64,000 nucleotides of DNA from Paenibacillus sp. FSL A5-0031 (GTDB taxonomy: Bacteria; Bacillota; Bacilli; Paenibacillales; Paenibacillaceae), in contig NZ_MRTD01000031.1 in the NCBI RefSeq assembly GCF_001956295.1, forward strand, positions 1 to 64,000. Direction: 5' to 3'. Position numbers and translations under genes: made by a program. The notes under the pieces are model-generated. The model was not told the DNA's origin, did not search any database, and worked only from the letters and a program-made list of their open reading frames with translations. Below are positions 1 to 8,243 of this stretch, one piece after another; positions within the stretch are counted from its first letter, which is position 1, and every line of letters starts with the position of its first letter.

Positions 1-2
1 CT

Positions 3-290
3 GCTGGAGCAACAGGTGTAACGGGCTCCACCGGAGCAACAGGAGCCGACGGTGTAACAGGCGCGACAGGAACTGCTGGGGCAACAGGTGTAACGGGCTC
101 CACAGGAGCAACAGGAGCCAACGGTGTAACTGGAGCGACAGGAACTGCTGGAGCAACAGGTGTAACAGGCTCCACAGGAGCAACAGGAGCCGACGGTGTA
201 ACAGGTGCGACAGGAGTAGCAGGAGCAACGGGAGTAACGGGCTCCACAGGAGCAACAGGAGCCAACGGTGTAACAGGCGCGACAGGAACT
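3..290 (+). repeat. Four tandem 72-bp collagen-type coding repeats
   Basis: Four copies of a 24-codon unit run head to tail (3-74, 75-146, 147-218, 219-290). Each encodes Gly-X-Y triplets rich in GAT, GVT and GST. Copies alternate between an ADG and an ANG triplet, so the real period may be 144 bp. From 291 to about 470 the repeat breaks down into shorter 9- to 18-bp GAT units. The repeat continues off the left edge, so copy number is unknown. Such arrays often vary in length by slippage or recombination and are prone to assembly error. Confidence 0.95.
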
Positions 291-878
291 GCTGGAGCAA
301 CAGGAGCAACGGGAACTGGAGCGACAGGTGCTACCGGTGCTACCGGTGCCACAGGTGCCACTGGAACGAATGGCGTAACAGGAGCGACAGGTGCTACTGG
401 TGCCACTGGTGCTACTGGTGCCACAGGAGCAACAGGAACTACGGGAGCAACAGGTGTAACAGGTGCTGAACCAACGGCTGATTCTAGTTATGCTGGCAAT
501 ACGACGGGTGCACTTATCGCTGTTGTGCTCGGAGGAACGAATGTACCACTCCCGAGCTCACAAAACCTAAGCCCGAATATTACCGTCAACGGAGCTAATG
601 ATACCTTTACAGTTGTTAATGCAGGCAGATACTATATCACTTATCAGATCAACACCACGGCCGCCTTACTTCTCAGTACTCGTCTTCTAATTAATGGTGC
701 AGCGAATCTTCCTTCTACGGTTGCTCCAGTTCTGAGCTTATCAAGTTTTAATAACGATATTATTGTTACTTTGACAGCAGGCAGTACCATAACGCTTCAA
801 ATGTTTGGATTATTAGGAGCAGCAACGCTGTTAGGCGGCGGAGCGGGTGCGGCTTTGACCATCATTCGGGTTAGTTAA
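3..878 (+). CDS. Collagen-like exosporium/spore surface protein, BclA type (5' end missing)
   Basis: Partial gene; the reading frame is open from position 3 and the start lies outside the window. The first ~155 codons are Gly-X-Y repeats, mostly GAT, GVT, GST, GAD and GAN, with Thr in most Y positions. The last ~130 residues form a compact hydrophobic domain that looks like the BclA C-terminal trimerisation domain (LGGTNVPLPSSQNLS, a GRYYITYQIN core, LLGGGAGAALTIIRVS end). In Bacillus, BclA-type proteins form the hair-like nap of the exosporium and carry O-glycans on the Thr-rich collagen region. A glycosyltransferase gene follows 72 bp downstream, which fits a glycoprotein. Surface location is inferred from the family; the N-terminal targeting region is not visible. 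Confidence 0.85.
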   Translation, partial: AGATGVTGSTGATGADGVTGATGTAGATGVTGSTGATGANGVTGATGTAGATGVTGSTGATGADGVTGATGVAGATGVTGSTGATGANGVTGATGTAGATGATGTGATGATGATGATGATGTNGVTGATGATGATGATGATGATGTTGATGVTGAEPTADSSYAGNTTGALIAVVLGGTNVPLPSSQNLSPNITVNGANDTFTVVNAGRYYITYQINTTAALLLSTRLLINGAANLPSTVAPVLSLSSFNNDIIVTLTAGSTITLQMFGLLGAATLLGGGAGAALTIIRVS

Positions 879-950
879 TAAAGCAGAAGTAACAGGACAA
901 TGGCATGAGAATATGATGTATCAATCTAATCGACTCATGGGAGTGTGGTT

Positions 951-2021
951 TTGTTGATTTCCATCAGCTTGTGCCTCATTGTCAAAAATGAAGAGAAAAC
1001 GCTCGGTCGATGTCTAGCTTCCATGAAAGATATCGCTGATGAGATTATTATTGTGGATACGGGTTCTACGGATTTAACGAAGCAGGTTGCGAGCGAGTTT
1101 ACCAATCGCATCGAACATTTTACATGGATCGATGATTTTGCGGCAGCTCGCAACTATGCTTTTTCTTTAGCAACCAAATCCCATATTATGTGGCTGGATG
1201 CAGATGATATTTTGAAGGAAATTGATCAGCAGAAACTGCTGGCGCTAAAACAAAATGTCGATCCTGACGTCGACTCCATATCTATGGAATACCATTTGGC
1301 GTTTGATGAATTCGGTAATGTAACTTCAAAGCTAAGACGAAACCGAATTGTGAAAAAATCTCGCGCTTTCAAATGGATTGGTCCGGTTCATGAATACCTT
1401 GAAGTTTACGGGGATATATTGAGCAGTGATATCGCCGTAACCCATAGCAGTATACATCATGACAGTGATCGCAATTTGAACATTTATGAGAAACGACTGG
1501 CTAAAGGGGAAATCTTTTCTCCGCGCGATTTATTCTATTATGCCAATGAACTTAAGGACCATGGGAAATATGAGGCTGCTATAAGGTATTACGAAAAATT
1601 TCTTGCGACGGGCAAAGGATGGATTGAGGATAACATTGCTTCCTGCGGCAGGCTTGCGGATTGCTACAGCGAGCTTAATGAAGTACGCAATGTGGTCGAT
1701 TCGATCTTTCGCTCTTTCCATTACGACAAGCCTCGTCCGGAATTTTGTTGCCGCCTCGGTTATTATTTCTTACAGCGTCAAGAGTATAAGCTGGCCATTT
1801 ATTGGTATAAATTAGCGCTGAGCACGGAGAAGCCGGAACAGAACTGGGGCTTTGAGAATTTAGCTTGTTCTACATGGCTGCCGCAGCTTCAGCTATGCGT
1901 TTGTTACGATGGCATAGGTGATTACGAAGCCGCGTACGATCATAATGAGAAAGCAGCACAATTCCGGCCGACGGATGAGCGCATTTTGGCAAATCGTGAT
2001 TATTTGAACAAACGGTTATGA
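951..2021 (+). CDS. Family 2 glycosyltransferase with C-terminal TPR repeats
   Basis: About 356 residues. The N-terminus has the GT-A/GT2 pattern: SLCLIVKNEE, then DTGSTD and WLDADD, the last being the DXD-type metal/nucleotide-sugar site. Residues ~190-350 are helical and TPR-like (YYEAAIRYYEKFL-type units, then GDYEAAYDHNEKAAQ), as in protein-modifying glycosyltransferases. GGGAG at 939-943 sits 7 nt before TTG 951, so I prefer TTG 951 (or 954) over the upstream GTG 945. The gene lies just after the BclA-like collagen gene on the same strand without an obvious terminator between them, suggesting that it glycosylates that protein. Substrate and sugar are inferred from context only. Confidence 0.8.
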   Translation: MLISISLCLIVKNEEKTLGRCLASMKDIADEIIIVDTGSTDLTKQVASEFTNRIEHFTWIDDFAAARNYAFSLATKSHIMWLDADDILKEIDQQKLLALKQNVDPDVDSISMEYHLAFDEFGNVTSKLRRNRIVKKSRAFKWIGPVHEYLEVYGDILSSDIAVTHSSIHHDSDRNLNIYEKRLAKGEIFSPRDLFYYANELKDHGKYEAAIRYYEKFLATGKGWIEDNIASCGRLADCYSELNEVRNVVDSIFRSFHYDKPRPEFCCRLGYYFLQRQEYKLAIYWYKLALSTEKPEQNWGFENLACSTWLPQLQLCVCYDGIGDYEAAYDHNEKAAQFRPTDERILANRDYLNKRL

Positions 2022-2128
2022 AAGAAAACAATCGAGATTAGTCTAGAACCCTCAACTTAATGGGTAACAGAGCGTATTTCTAAGATCGGATGAGGATTCC
2101 AATTTCAACTGAATATAATTAAACAACA

Positions 2129-2168
2129 AGATTTCTTCCCGTTAATTTGGGAGGAAATCTTTTTTTGT
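2129..2168 (+). terminator. Rho-independent terminator after the glycosyltransferase
   Basis: A 12-bp stem (2129-2140 with 2149-2160, one G-U pair) with an 8-nt loop is followed by a run of T. It lies 107 bp after the glycosyltransferase stop and ends the collagen/glycosyltransferase unit. Confidence 0.85.
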
Positions 2169-2195
2169 TAGTTCAGCATATTTTACTTCGCACTA

Positions 2196-2249
2196 TTGAC
2201 AACGCCTATGAGCGAGTGTATATTATATTTTATAAAATTAAATTGTATA
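2196..2249 (+). promoter_or_regulatory. Sigma-A promoter and OhrR-like operator of ohr
   Basis: TTGACA (2196-2201), a 17-nt spacer and TATATT (2219-2224) make a good sigma-A promoter. The 19-bp near-palindrome at 2231-2249 (TATAAAATT-A-AATTGTATA, one mismatch in the arms) covers the expected start site. Its AATT-centred layout resembles the TACAATT/AATTGTA operators of OhrR, the peroxide-sensing MarR-family repressor. No ohrR gene is in the window. The leader to the ohr start is about 220 nt; two short reading frames with ribosome-binding-like sequences occur in it (around 2279 and 2341), but neither resembles a known gene. Confidence 0.6.
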
Positions 2250-2457
2250 AAATACAAAATCTTCGCTGCACCAAATTGCATGAGGAGAATAGAGAAGGCT
2301 CTCTTTGGCAATAAGAAAACAAGATGTTATTTCAAGTAACGGAGGTTAAATAAAAGGCCATTGTCGATAAGGTGCTTTTTCATGAGGAGCTTCAAGGTCT
2401 AAAAGCTTGCAAAGTAACGTTTAAACTAAAATAAAGACCTAAACGGAGGAATTAATG

Positions 2458-2871
2458 ATGCAAAACTTATATACAGCTACGGTAACGGCAACAGGTGGAA
2501 GAGATGGCAAGCTTGTTTCAAGCGATAATATTTTGAATGTAGATGTGAGAGCCCCTAAAGAGCTTGGAGGAGTGGGTGGCGCAACGAACCCAGAGCAATT
2601 GTTTGCAGGAGGTTACGCAGCTTGCTTCGAGAGTGCTCTTAACGTTGTATGCCGGATGAAGAAAATTAAAGTGGAGAAAACCGAAGTAACCGCTCATGTT
2701 ACGCTTGGCAAGGATGCAGACGGCGGATATGAGCTGGCTGTGAAGCTGGATATTGCGCTTGAGGGCGTTGAAGCAGACGTTGCGAAGGAATTGGTCGAAG
2801 CCGCTCATCAGGTATGTCCGTATTCTAGAGCCACTAGAGGCAACATTAATGTAGAACTCAATCTTCTTTAA
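2458..2871 (+). CDS. ohr: Organic hydroperoxide resistance protein Ohr
   Basis: 137 residues, normal for the Ohr branch of the Ohr/OsmC family. Ohr is a cytoplasmic thiol peroxidase that reduces organic hydroperoxides using lipoyl or thiol donors. The two redox-active cysteines are visible: Cys56 in GGYAACFESA and Cys120 in the VCPYSRATRGN motif that defines Ohr rather than OsmC. The N-terminal YTATVTATGGRDG strand and NPEQLFAGGYA motif also match. GGAGG at 2445-2449 favours ATG 2458 over ATG 2455. The gene stands alone between its own promoter and a convergent terminator. Regulation by an OhrR-type repressor is suggested by the upstream palindrome. Confidence 0.95.
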   Translation: MQNLYTATVTATGGRDGKLVSSDNILNVDVRAPKELGGVGGATNPEQLFAGGYAACFESALNVVCRMKKIKVEKTEVTAHVTLGKDADGGYELAVKLDIALEGVEADVAKELVEAAHQVCPYSRATRGNINVELNLL

Positions 2872-2897
2872 TCTAAAAAAATACAAGCCCAAAGCAC

Positions 2898-2931
2898 AAA
2901 AAAATCCGGAGAATGATCTCCGGATTTTTTG
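2898..2931. terminator. Bidirectional terminator between ohr and the racemase gene
   Basis: A 9-bp GC-rich stem (2904-2912 with 2917-2925) around ATGA has A-run and T-run flanks, so it can stop transcription from both sides: ohr on the plus strand and the five-gene ligase operon on the minus strand. Confidence 0.9.
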
Positions 2932-2939
2932 TGATGCTC

Positions 2940-3653
2940 TTATTTCGCGATGGTTTGTTTGCCCGACAGCTCGATAGATCTTTGTACAAGCACCGTCATT
3001 GCATCTACACAAAAGGCTGCTACGTCTTTTTGGATCGGTATGCAGGATAATTCCGTGCATGCGATGATCACACACTGGCACTCATCCTGCACGAGCAAGT
3101 GGTTAATGATGCCTTCAAACTCGGAAGGCTCAACAGGCAAATTGCGTTTGACCTTGTTGTAGATAATGTCCATCACATGCTCCTGAATGGCCTCTTCAGG
3201 CTCGTGAAGGTGCATATTATACTGATTGCAGCCATGACGATACACGCCGCTGCTAACCGTTCCGTTTGTAGCCAGAATACCAATCTTGCAGTGTGCTCCA
3301 AAGGTGTCATGGATCTTTTTCAGCGTCTCATCCACCATGTTGATTATATTTATGCTTGTCATTTGCTGCATATCATTATAGAAATAATGCGACGTATTGC
3401 AAGGAATCGCAATATTAGATACGCCTGCTGCCTCAAGGATTTTAAAATCTTTAGCAACCGCTTTGAGAAACAACTCGCCTTTGTTTTCTAATATGACACC
3501 TGTTCGATCTGGCAAAGTGGCATGATTGAGAATGACGATATCAATATGCTCTTGATCACGGTCTGCTGCCGTTTGCTCGATAATCATATCGAAAAATACG
3601 GATGTTGCTTTTGGGCCCATCCCGCCTATGATGCCTAAGCTTTTAGCTTCCAT
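2940..3653 (-). CDS. Aspartate/glutamate racemase family protein
   Basis: 237 residues, the usual length for the PLP-independent Asp/Glu racemase family. It starts with the signature LGIIGGMGPKAT, has NHATLPDRT after the first strand, and carries both catalytic cysteines in their standard motifs: IAIPCNTSHYFY and VIIACTELSCI. The family interconverts L- and D-aspartate (or glutamate). It is the last gene of a minus-strand operon, 45 bp after the C39-like gene and directly before a strong terminator. D-aspartate would be the natural substrate for the ATP-grasp ligase that opens the operon. A role with other amino acids, as for RacX/YgeA relatives, cannot be excluded from sequence. Confidence 0.88.
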   Translation of the reverse strand: MEAKSLGIIGGMGPKATSVFFDMIIEQTAADRDQEHIDIVILNHATLPDRTGVILENKGELFLKAVAKDFKILEAAGVSNIAIPCNTSHYFYNDMQQMTSINIINMVDETLKKIHDTFGAHCKIGILATNGTVSSGVYRHGCNQYNMHLHEPEEAIQEHVMDIIYNKVKRNLPVEPSEFEGIINHLLVQDECQCVIIACTELSCIPIQKDVAAFCVDAMTVLVQRSIELSGKQTIAK

Positions 3654-3698
3654 TGCCTCAACCTACTTTTGATGAAGTGTTTAATTGAAATGATTTAG

Positions 3699-4763
3699 TT
3701 ATTCAACGATCATAGCATGGCTTCCCATTGCGTCATAGCTGTTAAAAAAAGTGTCTGCATCGTAAGTAACTTGTCCCTTTAACGGATTCATTACATGTAC
3801 TTTACCATCCTCATATCCATTTAGCACAACCACATGCAAATTAATAGGAGCTGAATAATATTCACCAGTATCACTGAAATACCAAGCGTAATTCATTTTT
3901 GGCGGCGTGAGATCCAGCGTGATCCAAGTTACGACAGGAATCCCTTTATTAAGCTGCTCGATAATTTCCTCTCGCGTGCTGCCGCTAATATCTGAAGTGC
4001 TGTTGCTGCGCCCTGCGACATCAAAATACAAGTTAGCCGCCTCCACGATAGGAGGAGCAAAGCTGAAAAATCCGCCCTTTAATGACCTAGGCTCGCCAGC
4101 GTATGATTTATAGGGATCAGGCCCATATAATTTATTGTTCTTGGTGATAAAAGCTTGCTTCGGCAAATAATTATCCGACATTTCTGTTTTGGTAACGTCG
4201 TATCCGTAATAATTGAGTACCGCGGTTAATGAAGTAATTTCACAGCCGTTAGGCAGCTCAGGCTTCTGCATGATAGTATCGACATCGATATAAACCTTCT
4301 TAATGGTTATGGAGCCATCAGCTGCCCGCTCATAATCCTTCACATATTCAAACGTTTTGTTGGTGGTTGTCAGCTCTTGTGCAGGGCCGTTAACCGCTAT
4401 TTGATGCTCTTCTTCTGACAGCTGATAAGGCCTGCCGACCTTCTGTTGTTTTATCTTATAGCTGGTACCGTAATCGAGCAAAATAGATGTTGCTTTACCC
4501 ATTTCGTCTGTTGTCATGGTGCCGATAACCGATCCGCTATTCGCAGCGGTTATCGTAAATACAGCATCTTTAATCGGCTTCTGCGTTGCTTCGTCTTTGC
4601 TTATTACTGTAATTGTTCCTTGCTCTATTTCTGGAGTAGGGGCAGTCGTTGGTGTAGAATCGACCTTCTCATTGAATACAGGTTTTGCATCTTCTTTCGT
4701 AAACAATGTATAAATAAAAAATATAATACCCAATAACACCAGGAGCTTGATCATTCTTTTCAT
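3699..4763 (-). CDS. Membrane-anchored C39-like peptidase with an N-terminal Ig/prealbumin-like domain
   Basis: 354 residues. Residues ~5-20 are one hydrophobic anchor or uncleaved signal. A Pro/Thr-rich spacer (~35-48) follows, then a SpaA/prealbumin-type beta-sandwich (~50-135: GTITVISKDEATQKPIKDA, TDEMGKAT). Residues ~160-354 resemble peptidase C39-like proteins such as YvpB: NGCEITSLTAVLNYYGYDV with the catalytic Cys, and NLHVVVLNGYEDGKVHVMNP with the His. The usual Asp of VxDP is Asn here (VMNP), so activity needs checking. AAGGAG sits 8 nt before ATG 4763. It lies 82 bp after the asparagine synthetase homologue. An extracytoplasmic hydrolase would fit a cell-wall role for the operon; the substrate is unknown. 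Confidence 0.75.
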   Translation of the reverse strand: MKRMIKLLVLLGIIFFIYTLFTKEDAKPVFNEKVDSTPTTAPTPEIEQGTITVISKDEATQKPIKDAVFTITAANSGSVIGTMTTDEMGKATSILLDYGTSYKIKQQKVGRPYQLSEEEHQIAVNGPAQELTTTNKTFEYVKDYERAADGSITIKKVYIDVDTIMQKPELPNGCEITSLTAVLNYYGYDVTKTEMSDNYLPKQAFITKNNKLYGPDPYKSYAGEPRSLKGGFFSFAPPIVEAANLYFDVAGRSNSTSDISGSTREEIIEQLNKGIPVVTWITLDLTPPKMNYAWYFSDTGEYYSAPINLHVVVLNGYEDGKVHVMNPLKGQVTYDADTFFNSYDAMGSHAMIVE

Positions 4764-4845
4764 GTTGGTGGCTCCTTCGCTTTATAGCCGTAATAGTTAT
4801 GCGACAGTGTATAACGAGCAGGCAGCCGGTGGCTGCCCATGCCTG

Positions 4846-6693
4846 TTACGCTTGTTCGAAGAACGTCTTATGCCATATAAGGAACACATACACTGTCCAA
4901 ATGTATCTAGCGTAGTTCTGCTTGCCTGAATAATGCGAATCCAGATATTTCATCAGCTCATCGGTATGAAAGAACAGCTTCGCTCGGTCGGAGAGAAACA
5001 TGTCCTTAACGAGCTTATAATATTTCTCTTGTCTTAGCCAGTGCCTAATAGGTACAGGAAAACCAACCTTTGGTCGATTCGCCCATTCATCGGGAAGTAC
5101 TTCCTTCGCAGCTGTACGCAGCGCATACTTCGTATTGCTTGGATGCACACGAAGATCAGTAGGCAGCTTTGAAGCCAGTTCCATAACCATCTTGTCTAAA
5201 AATGGTACTCTCAGCTCAATAGAATGGGCGAGGCTCATTTTGTCTGCCTTAAGAAGAATATCTCCCGGAAGCCAAAGCTTCAGATCGAGATATTGCATTT
5301 TGGTTATATCATCTTTGCCCCGCACTTGATCATATACAGTCTTCGTAATGCTTTGTACGGATGGTCCTTGCTTAAATTCGTCCTTCAATACGGTTAAGGC
5401 ATCAGCTTCTTCAAACACATGCGCTTGACCGATAAAACGTTCCTCAACCCGCTGTCCGCCTTTTACGACAAAGGAGGTGATTCTGTTTTTGGACAGCTTG
5501 CCGCTTAATAATGATAACGGCCGCCTGATTGCAAACGGAAGCTTCTTGTATTTTTTCATCGCTGGTGTCGTATCGTACCAATCATAACCGCCAAAAATTT
5601 CGTCTGCGCCTTCTCCAGAGAGCACCACGGTTACATGCTTGCTCGCAAGCTCTGCTAGGAAATAGAGAGGCACGGAGGAGGGGTTGGACTGCGGTTCGTC
5701 CATATGATACTGAATCGTTGGCAGCATCTTGAAGCACTCATCCGCTGAAACCAGTCGTTTATAGTTTTCGATGTTTAAAATTTCTGACAAATCCTCTGCG
5801 AGGTTCGTCTCATTAAAGTTGCCTTCATAATCCTCAAAGCCGACGGAAAATGTTTTGTTTGGTTTTAGCAAAGCGGTAATATAACTGGAATCAATGCCTC
5901 CGGACAAAAAAGACCCGACCGGCACATCGCTAATTTGGTGATAGGCGACTGATTCTTTTACTGTGCTTTTAATTTGGTTGACGTAATGGGACAGGCTGTT
6001 CGGCTCTTCTGCAAAGTTAACGTCCCAGAAAGGCTTCACTTCTAGCTTCCCTTGTTTGTAAAGCATATAGTGGCCAGGCTTCAGCTTGTACACGCCTTTA
6101 AAAAACGTTTCATCAAGCACGGAGTATTGAAAAGTCAGATAAGGCTTGAGCGCATCCTTGTTCAGCTCTTTGCGAAAGGCAGGCTGCTTTAAGAAAGCTT
6201 TGATTTCTGAGCTGAATAGGAAGGAATTATCTGTTGTGTTTTGTGTATAATACAACGGCTTTATGCCAAAGAAATCCCTGGCGAGAAACATCGTTTCCGT
6301 ATTCGTATCCCATATCGCAAAAGCAAACATGCCTCTTAGCTTCTGAAGCAGCGAGGTTCCATACTCTTCATAAGCATGAATGATAACCTCGCTGTCCGTA
6401 TGGCTAACAAAGGTATGTCCGCACTGAATCAACTCTTCGCGCAGCTCTTGATAATTGTAGATTTCTCCATTAAATACAAGAACACAGCTTTTATCCTCGT
6501 TGTAAATCGGTTGGCTGGCTTCTTCAGACATATCAATAATTTTGAGGCGTCTAAACCCTAAAGTTACTTCCTCATCCGAATAGATACCGCCACTATCGGG
6601 ACCTCTATGAACGATCATCTCCATCATGTCTTTAATAATGGCTACTTGATCAACGTCGGGACGACTATCTGCAAAACCTACAAAACCGCACAT
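4846..6693 (-). CDS. Class II glutamine-hydrolysing asparagine synthetase homologue (AsnB/AsnO type)
   Basis: 615 residues, close to the AsnO/YisO length. The protein begins MCGFVGF with Cys2 as the Ntn nucleophile, followed by an N-terminal glutaminase domain (HRGPDS, NGEIYNY). The C-terminal ATP-pyrophosphatase domain has SGGIDSS and LSGEGADEIFGGY. The family moves ammonia from Gln to a carboxylate: aspartate in true asparagine synthetases, but the meso-DAP or D-Asp side chain of cell-wall precursors in B. subtilis AsnB and E. faecium AsnH. Its place between a MurE paralogue and a C39-like secreted protein, with an Asl-like ligase and a racemase in the operon, favours amidation of a peptidoglycan-linked carboxylate. 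AAAGG lies 8 nt before ATG 6693. Confidence 0.9.
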   Translation of the reverse strand: MCGFVGFADSRPDVDQVAIIKDMMEMIVHRGPDSGGIYSDEEVTLGFRRLKIIDMSEEASQPIYNEDKSCVLVFNGEIYNYQELREELIQCGHTFVSHTDSEVIIHAYEEYGTSLLQKLRGMFAFAIWDTNTETMFLARDFFGIKPLYYTQNTTDNSFLFSSEIKAFLKQPAFRKELNKDALKPYLTFQYSVLDETFFKGVYKLKPGHYMLYKQGKLEVKPFWDVNFAEEPNSLSHYVNQIKSTVKESVAYHQISDVPVGSFLSGGIDSSYITALLKPNKTFSVGFEDYEGNFNETNLAEDLSEILNIENYKRLVSADECFKMLPTIQYHMDEPQSNPSSVPLYFLAELASKHVTVVLSGEGADEIFGGYDWYDTTPAMKKYKKLPFAIRRPLSLLSGKLSKNRITSFVVKGGQRVEERFIGQAHVFEEADALTVLKDEFKQGPSVQSITKTVYDQVRGKDDITKMQYLDLKLWLPGDILLKADKMSLAHSIELRVPFLDKMVMELASKLPTDLRVHPSNTKYALRTAAKEVLPDEWANRPKVGFPVPIRHWLRQEKYYKLVKDMFLSDRAKLFFHTDELMKYLDSHYSGKQNYARYIWTVYVFLIWHKTFFEQA

Positions 6694-6732
6694 GTGGAAT
6701 ACCTTTCATTAACTATATTGTTTTAAGCGCAG

Positions 6733-8202
6733 TCACATCGTTTTTAATTTGATTTCCCTGACGATTTCCGATTCATTAAATGGGATTTCCGTTTTCCCAA
6801 TAATTTGCGACGTTTCATGACCTTTGCCGGCAATGAGAATGACATCGTCTTTTCTGCTGATATCAATGGCAAAAGCAATAGCGTCTCTCCGGTCGATAAC
6901 GGCCTCATAAGCTCCGTTATTAGCTTCGACTCCTTCAATAATTTCCCTAATTATCAGGTTATTATCCTGCTCCTTGGGATTATCAGAGGTGATTACGGAA
7001 AAATCAGCAAATGTAGCGGCTACCTTAGCCATCGCTCTACGTTTCTCTGTGCCTGATTCCCCATCAGATGCGTAAACGCCGAACACGAGAATGATTTTGC
7101 CTTTGGTAAAAGGCCGGATTGTTTTTAATGCCTTCTCTAGGCTGTCCTCGGTATGGGCAAAATCGACGATGATCTTCGTATCCTCATCTTGATAGACAAC
7201 TTCCAGCCGGCCTTTAATACCCTCAACGGCCAAAATGCCGTCTGCGATTTGCTGTAGCGTAAATTGATTGCAATAAGCCGTTGCAATAGCGGCTAGACTA
7301 TTATATACGTAGATCGCACCAGGCAGGTTTACTTTAATTGCGATGCTGCCCTTTGGCGTATTTACATTATAAGTCGTATAGTCGGCATAATAAGTAATGT
7401 CCGTCGCGTAAATGTCAGCTTCCTGCTCAATGCCATAAGTAACCAGCTTTGGACCTTTATGCTGCAATCGGTCAATGAGAATACGGCCAAATTTATCATC
7501 TGCATTAATAATGTTAAAGTCCGTCGTCATGTCGAACAGCAAAGCCTTCGCTTCGAAATATTCCTCCATCGTATGGTGAAGCTCCAAATGATCCGGCGTT
7601 AGATTCGTGAAAATGCCAGTTTTGAAGCTGGAATAGGCAACGCGTTTCAAATTGAGCGCATGCGAAGAAACCTCCATGACGCAATGCTTCATATGTGATT
7701 CGATCATATCGGCGAAGATTCGTTGCAAATACAGTGATTCCGGCGTCGTATTTTTATTTTGAATCAGCTTGTCGCCGATAACTGTGCCGATCGTGCCGAT
7801 AATTCCGAGGGCTGTCCCCGTTTGCTCGAATATAGATTTTAGAAAATATGTGGTCGATGTCTTCCCGTTTGTTCCAGTGATGCCGAGAAGATTCATTTGC
7901 TCAGTCGGGCGATGATAGAAGTTTGCAGATACCAGGGCGAGCGCCTCACGCGTGTCGTTAACTTGCAGCACCGTTATTCCTGCTGGCACGTGAACATCCT
8001 TCTCCACAATAACGACGGTCGCACCAAGTGCGATTGCTTTTTCGATGAAATGGTGTCCATCAACCGAAAAACCCGTTATCGCGACAAATACGCCATTGGC
8101 TGAAGCTTCCCTCGAATCAAAGGCAATGGAGCTTACTTCAATATGCAAATCGCCTTTCACGAGCGTGTAATTCAGATCCTTCAGTAAGGAGGTCAATAAC
8201 AT
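6733..8202 (-). CDS. MurE-type Mur ligase (UDP-MurNAc-tripeptide synthetase paralogue)
   Basis: 489 residues, normal for MurE. The three-domain plan is visible: N-terminal FDSREASANGVFVAI substrate domain, central ATPase with the P-loop GTNGKTSTTYFLK and NLTPDHLELH, and C-terminal domain with VDFAHTEDSLEKAL. MurE adds the third amino acid to UDP-MurNAc-L-Ala-D-Glu in the cytoplasm. DAP-adding enzymes carry DNPR as a specificity motif; here it reads DNPK (in TSDNPKEQ), so the amino-acid pocket may differ. It is not in a division/cell-wall cluster but 39 bp before an asparagine synthetase homologue, so it is probably a second, dedicated copy. GGAG lies 8 nt before ATG 8202. The added residue cannot be decided here. 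Confidence 0.85.
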   Translation of the reverse strand: MLLTSLLKDLNYTLVKGDLHIEVSSIAFDSREASANGVFVAITGFSVDGHHFIEKAIALGATVVIVEKDVHVPAGITVLQVNDTREALALVSANFYHRPTEQMNLLGITGTNGKTSTTYFLKSIFEQTGTALGIIGTIGTVIGDKLIQNKNTTPESLYLQRIFADMIESHMKHCVMEVSSHALNLKRVAYSSFKTGIFTNLTPDHLELHHTMEEYFEAKALLFDMTTDFNIINADDKFGRILIDRLQHKGPKLVTYGIEQEADIYATDITYYADYTTYNVNTPKGSIAIKVNLPGAIYVYNSLAAIATAYCNQFTLQQIADGILAVEGIKGRLEVVYQDEDTKIIVDFAHTEDSLEKALKTIRPFTKGKIILVFGVYASDGESGTEKRRAMAKVAATFADFSVITSDNPKEQDNNLIIREIIEGVEANNGAYEAVIDRRDAIAFAIDISRKDDVILIAGKGHETSQIIGKTEIPFNESEIVREIKLKTM

Positions 8203-8243
8203 ACGATCAGCTCCATTCTATTACCTATTACTATTTTCGCAAG

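Noticed and set aside
3..470. CRISPR-like array
   Set aside because: The periodic sequence is a coding Gly-X-Y repeat in one open frame, with no unique spacers.
2518..3081. 187-codon minus-strand frame across ohr
   Set aside because: Antisense shadow of ohr and of the terminator; composition is not protein-like and ohr is certain.
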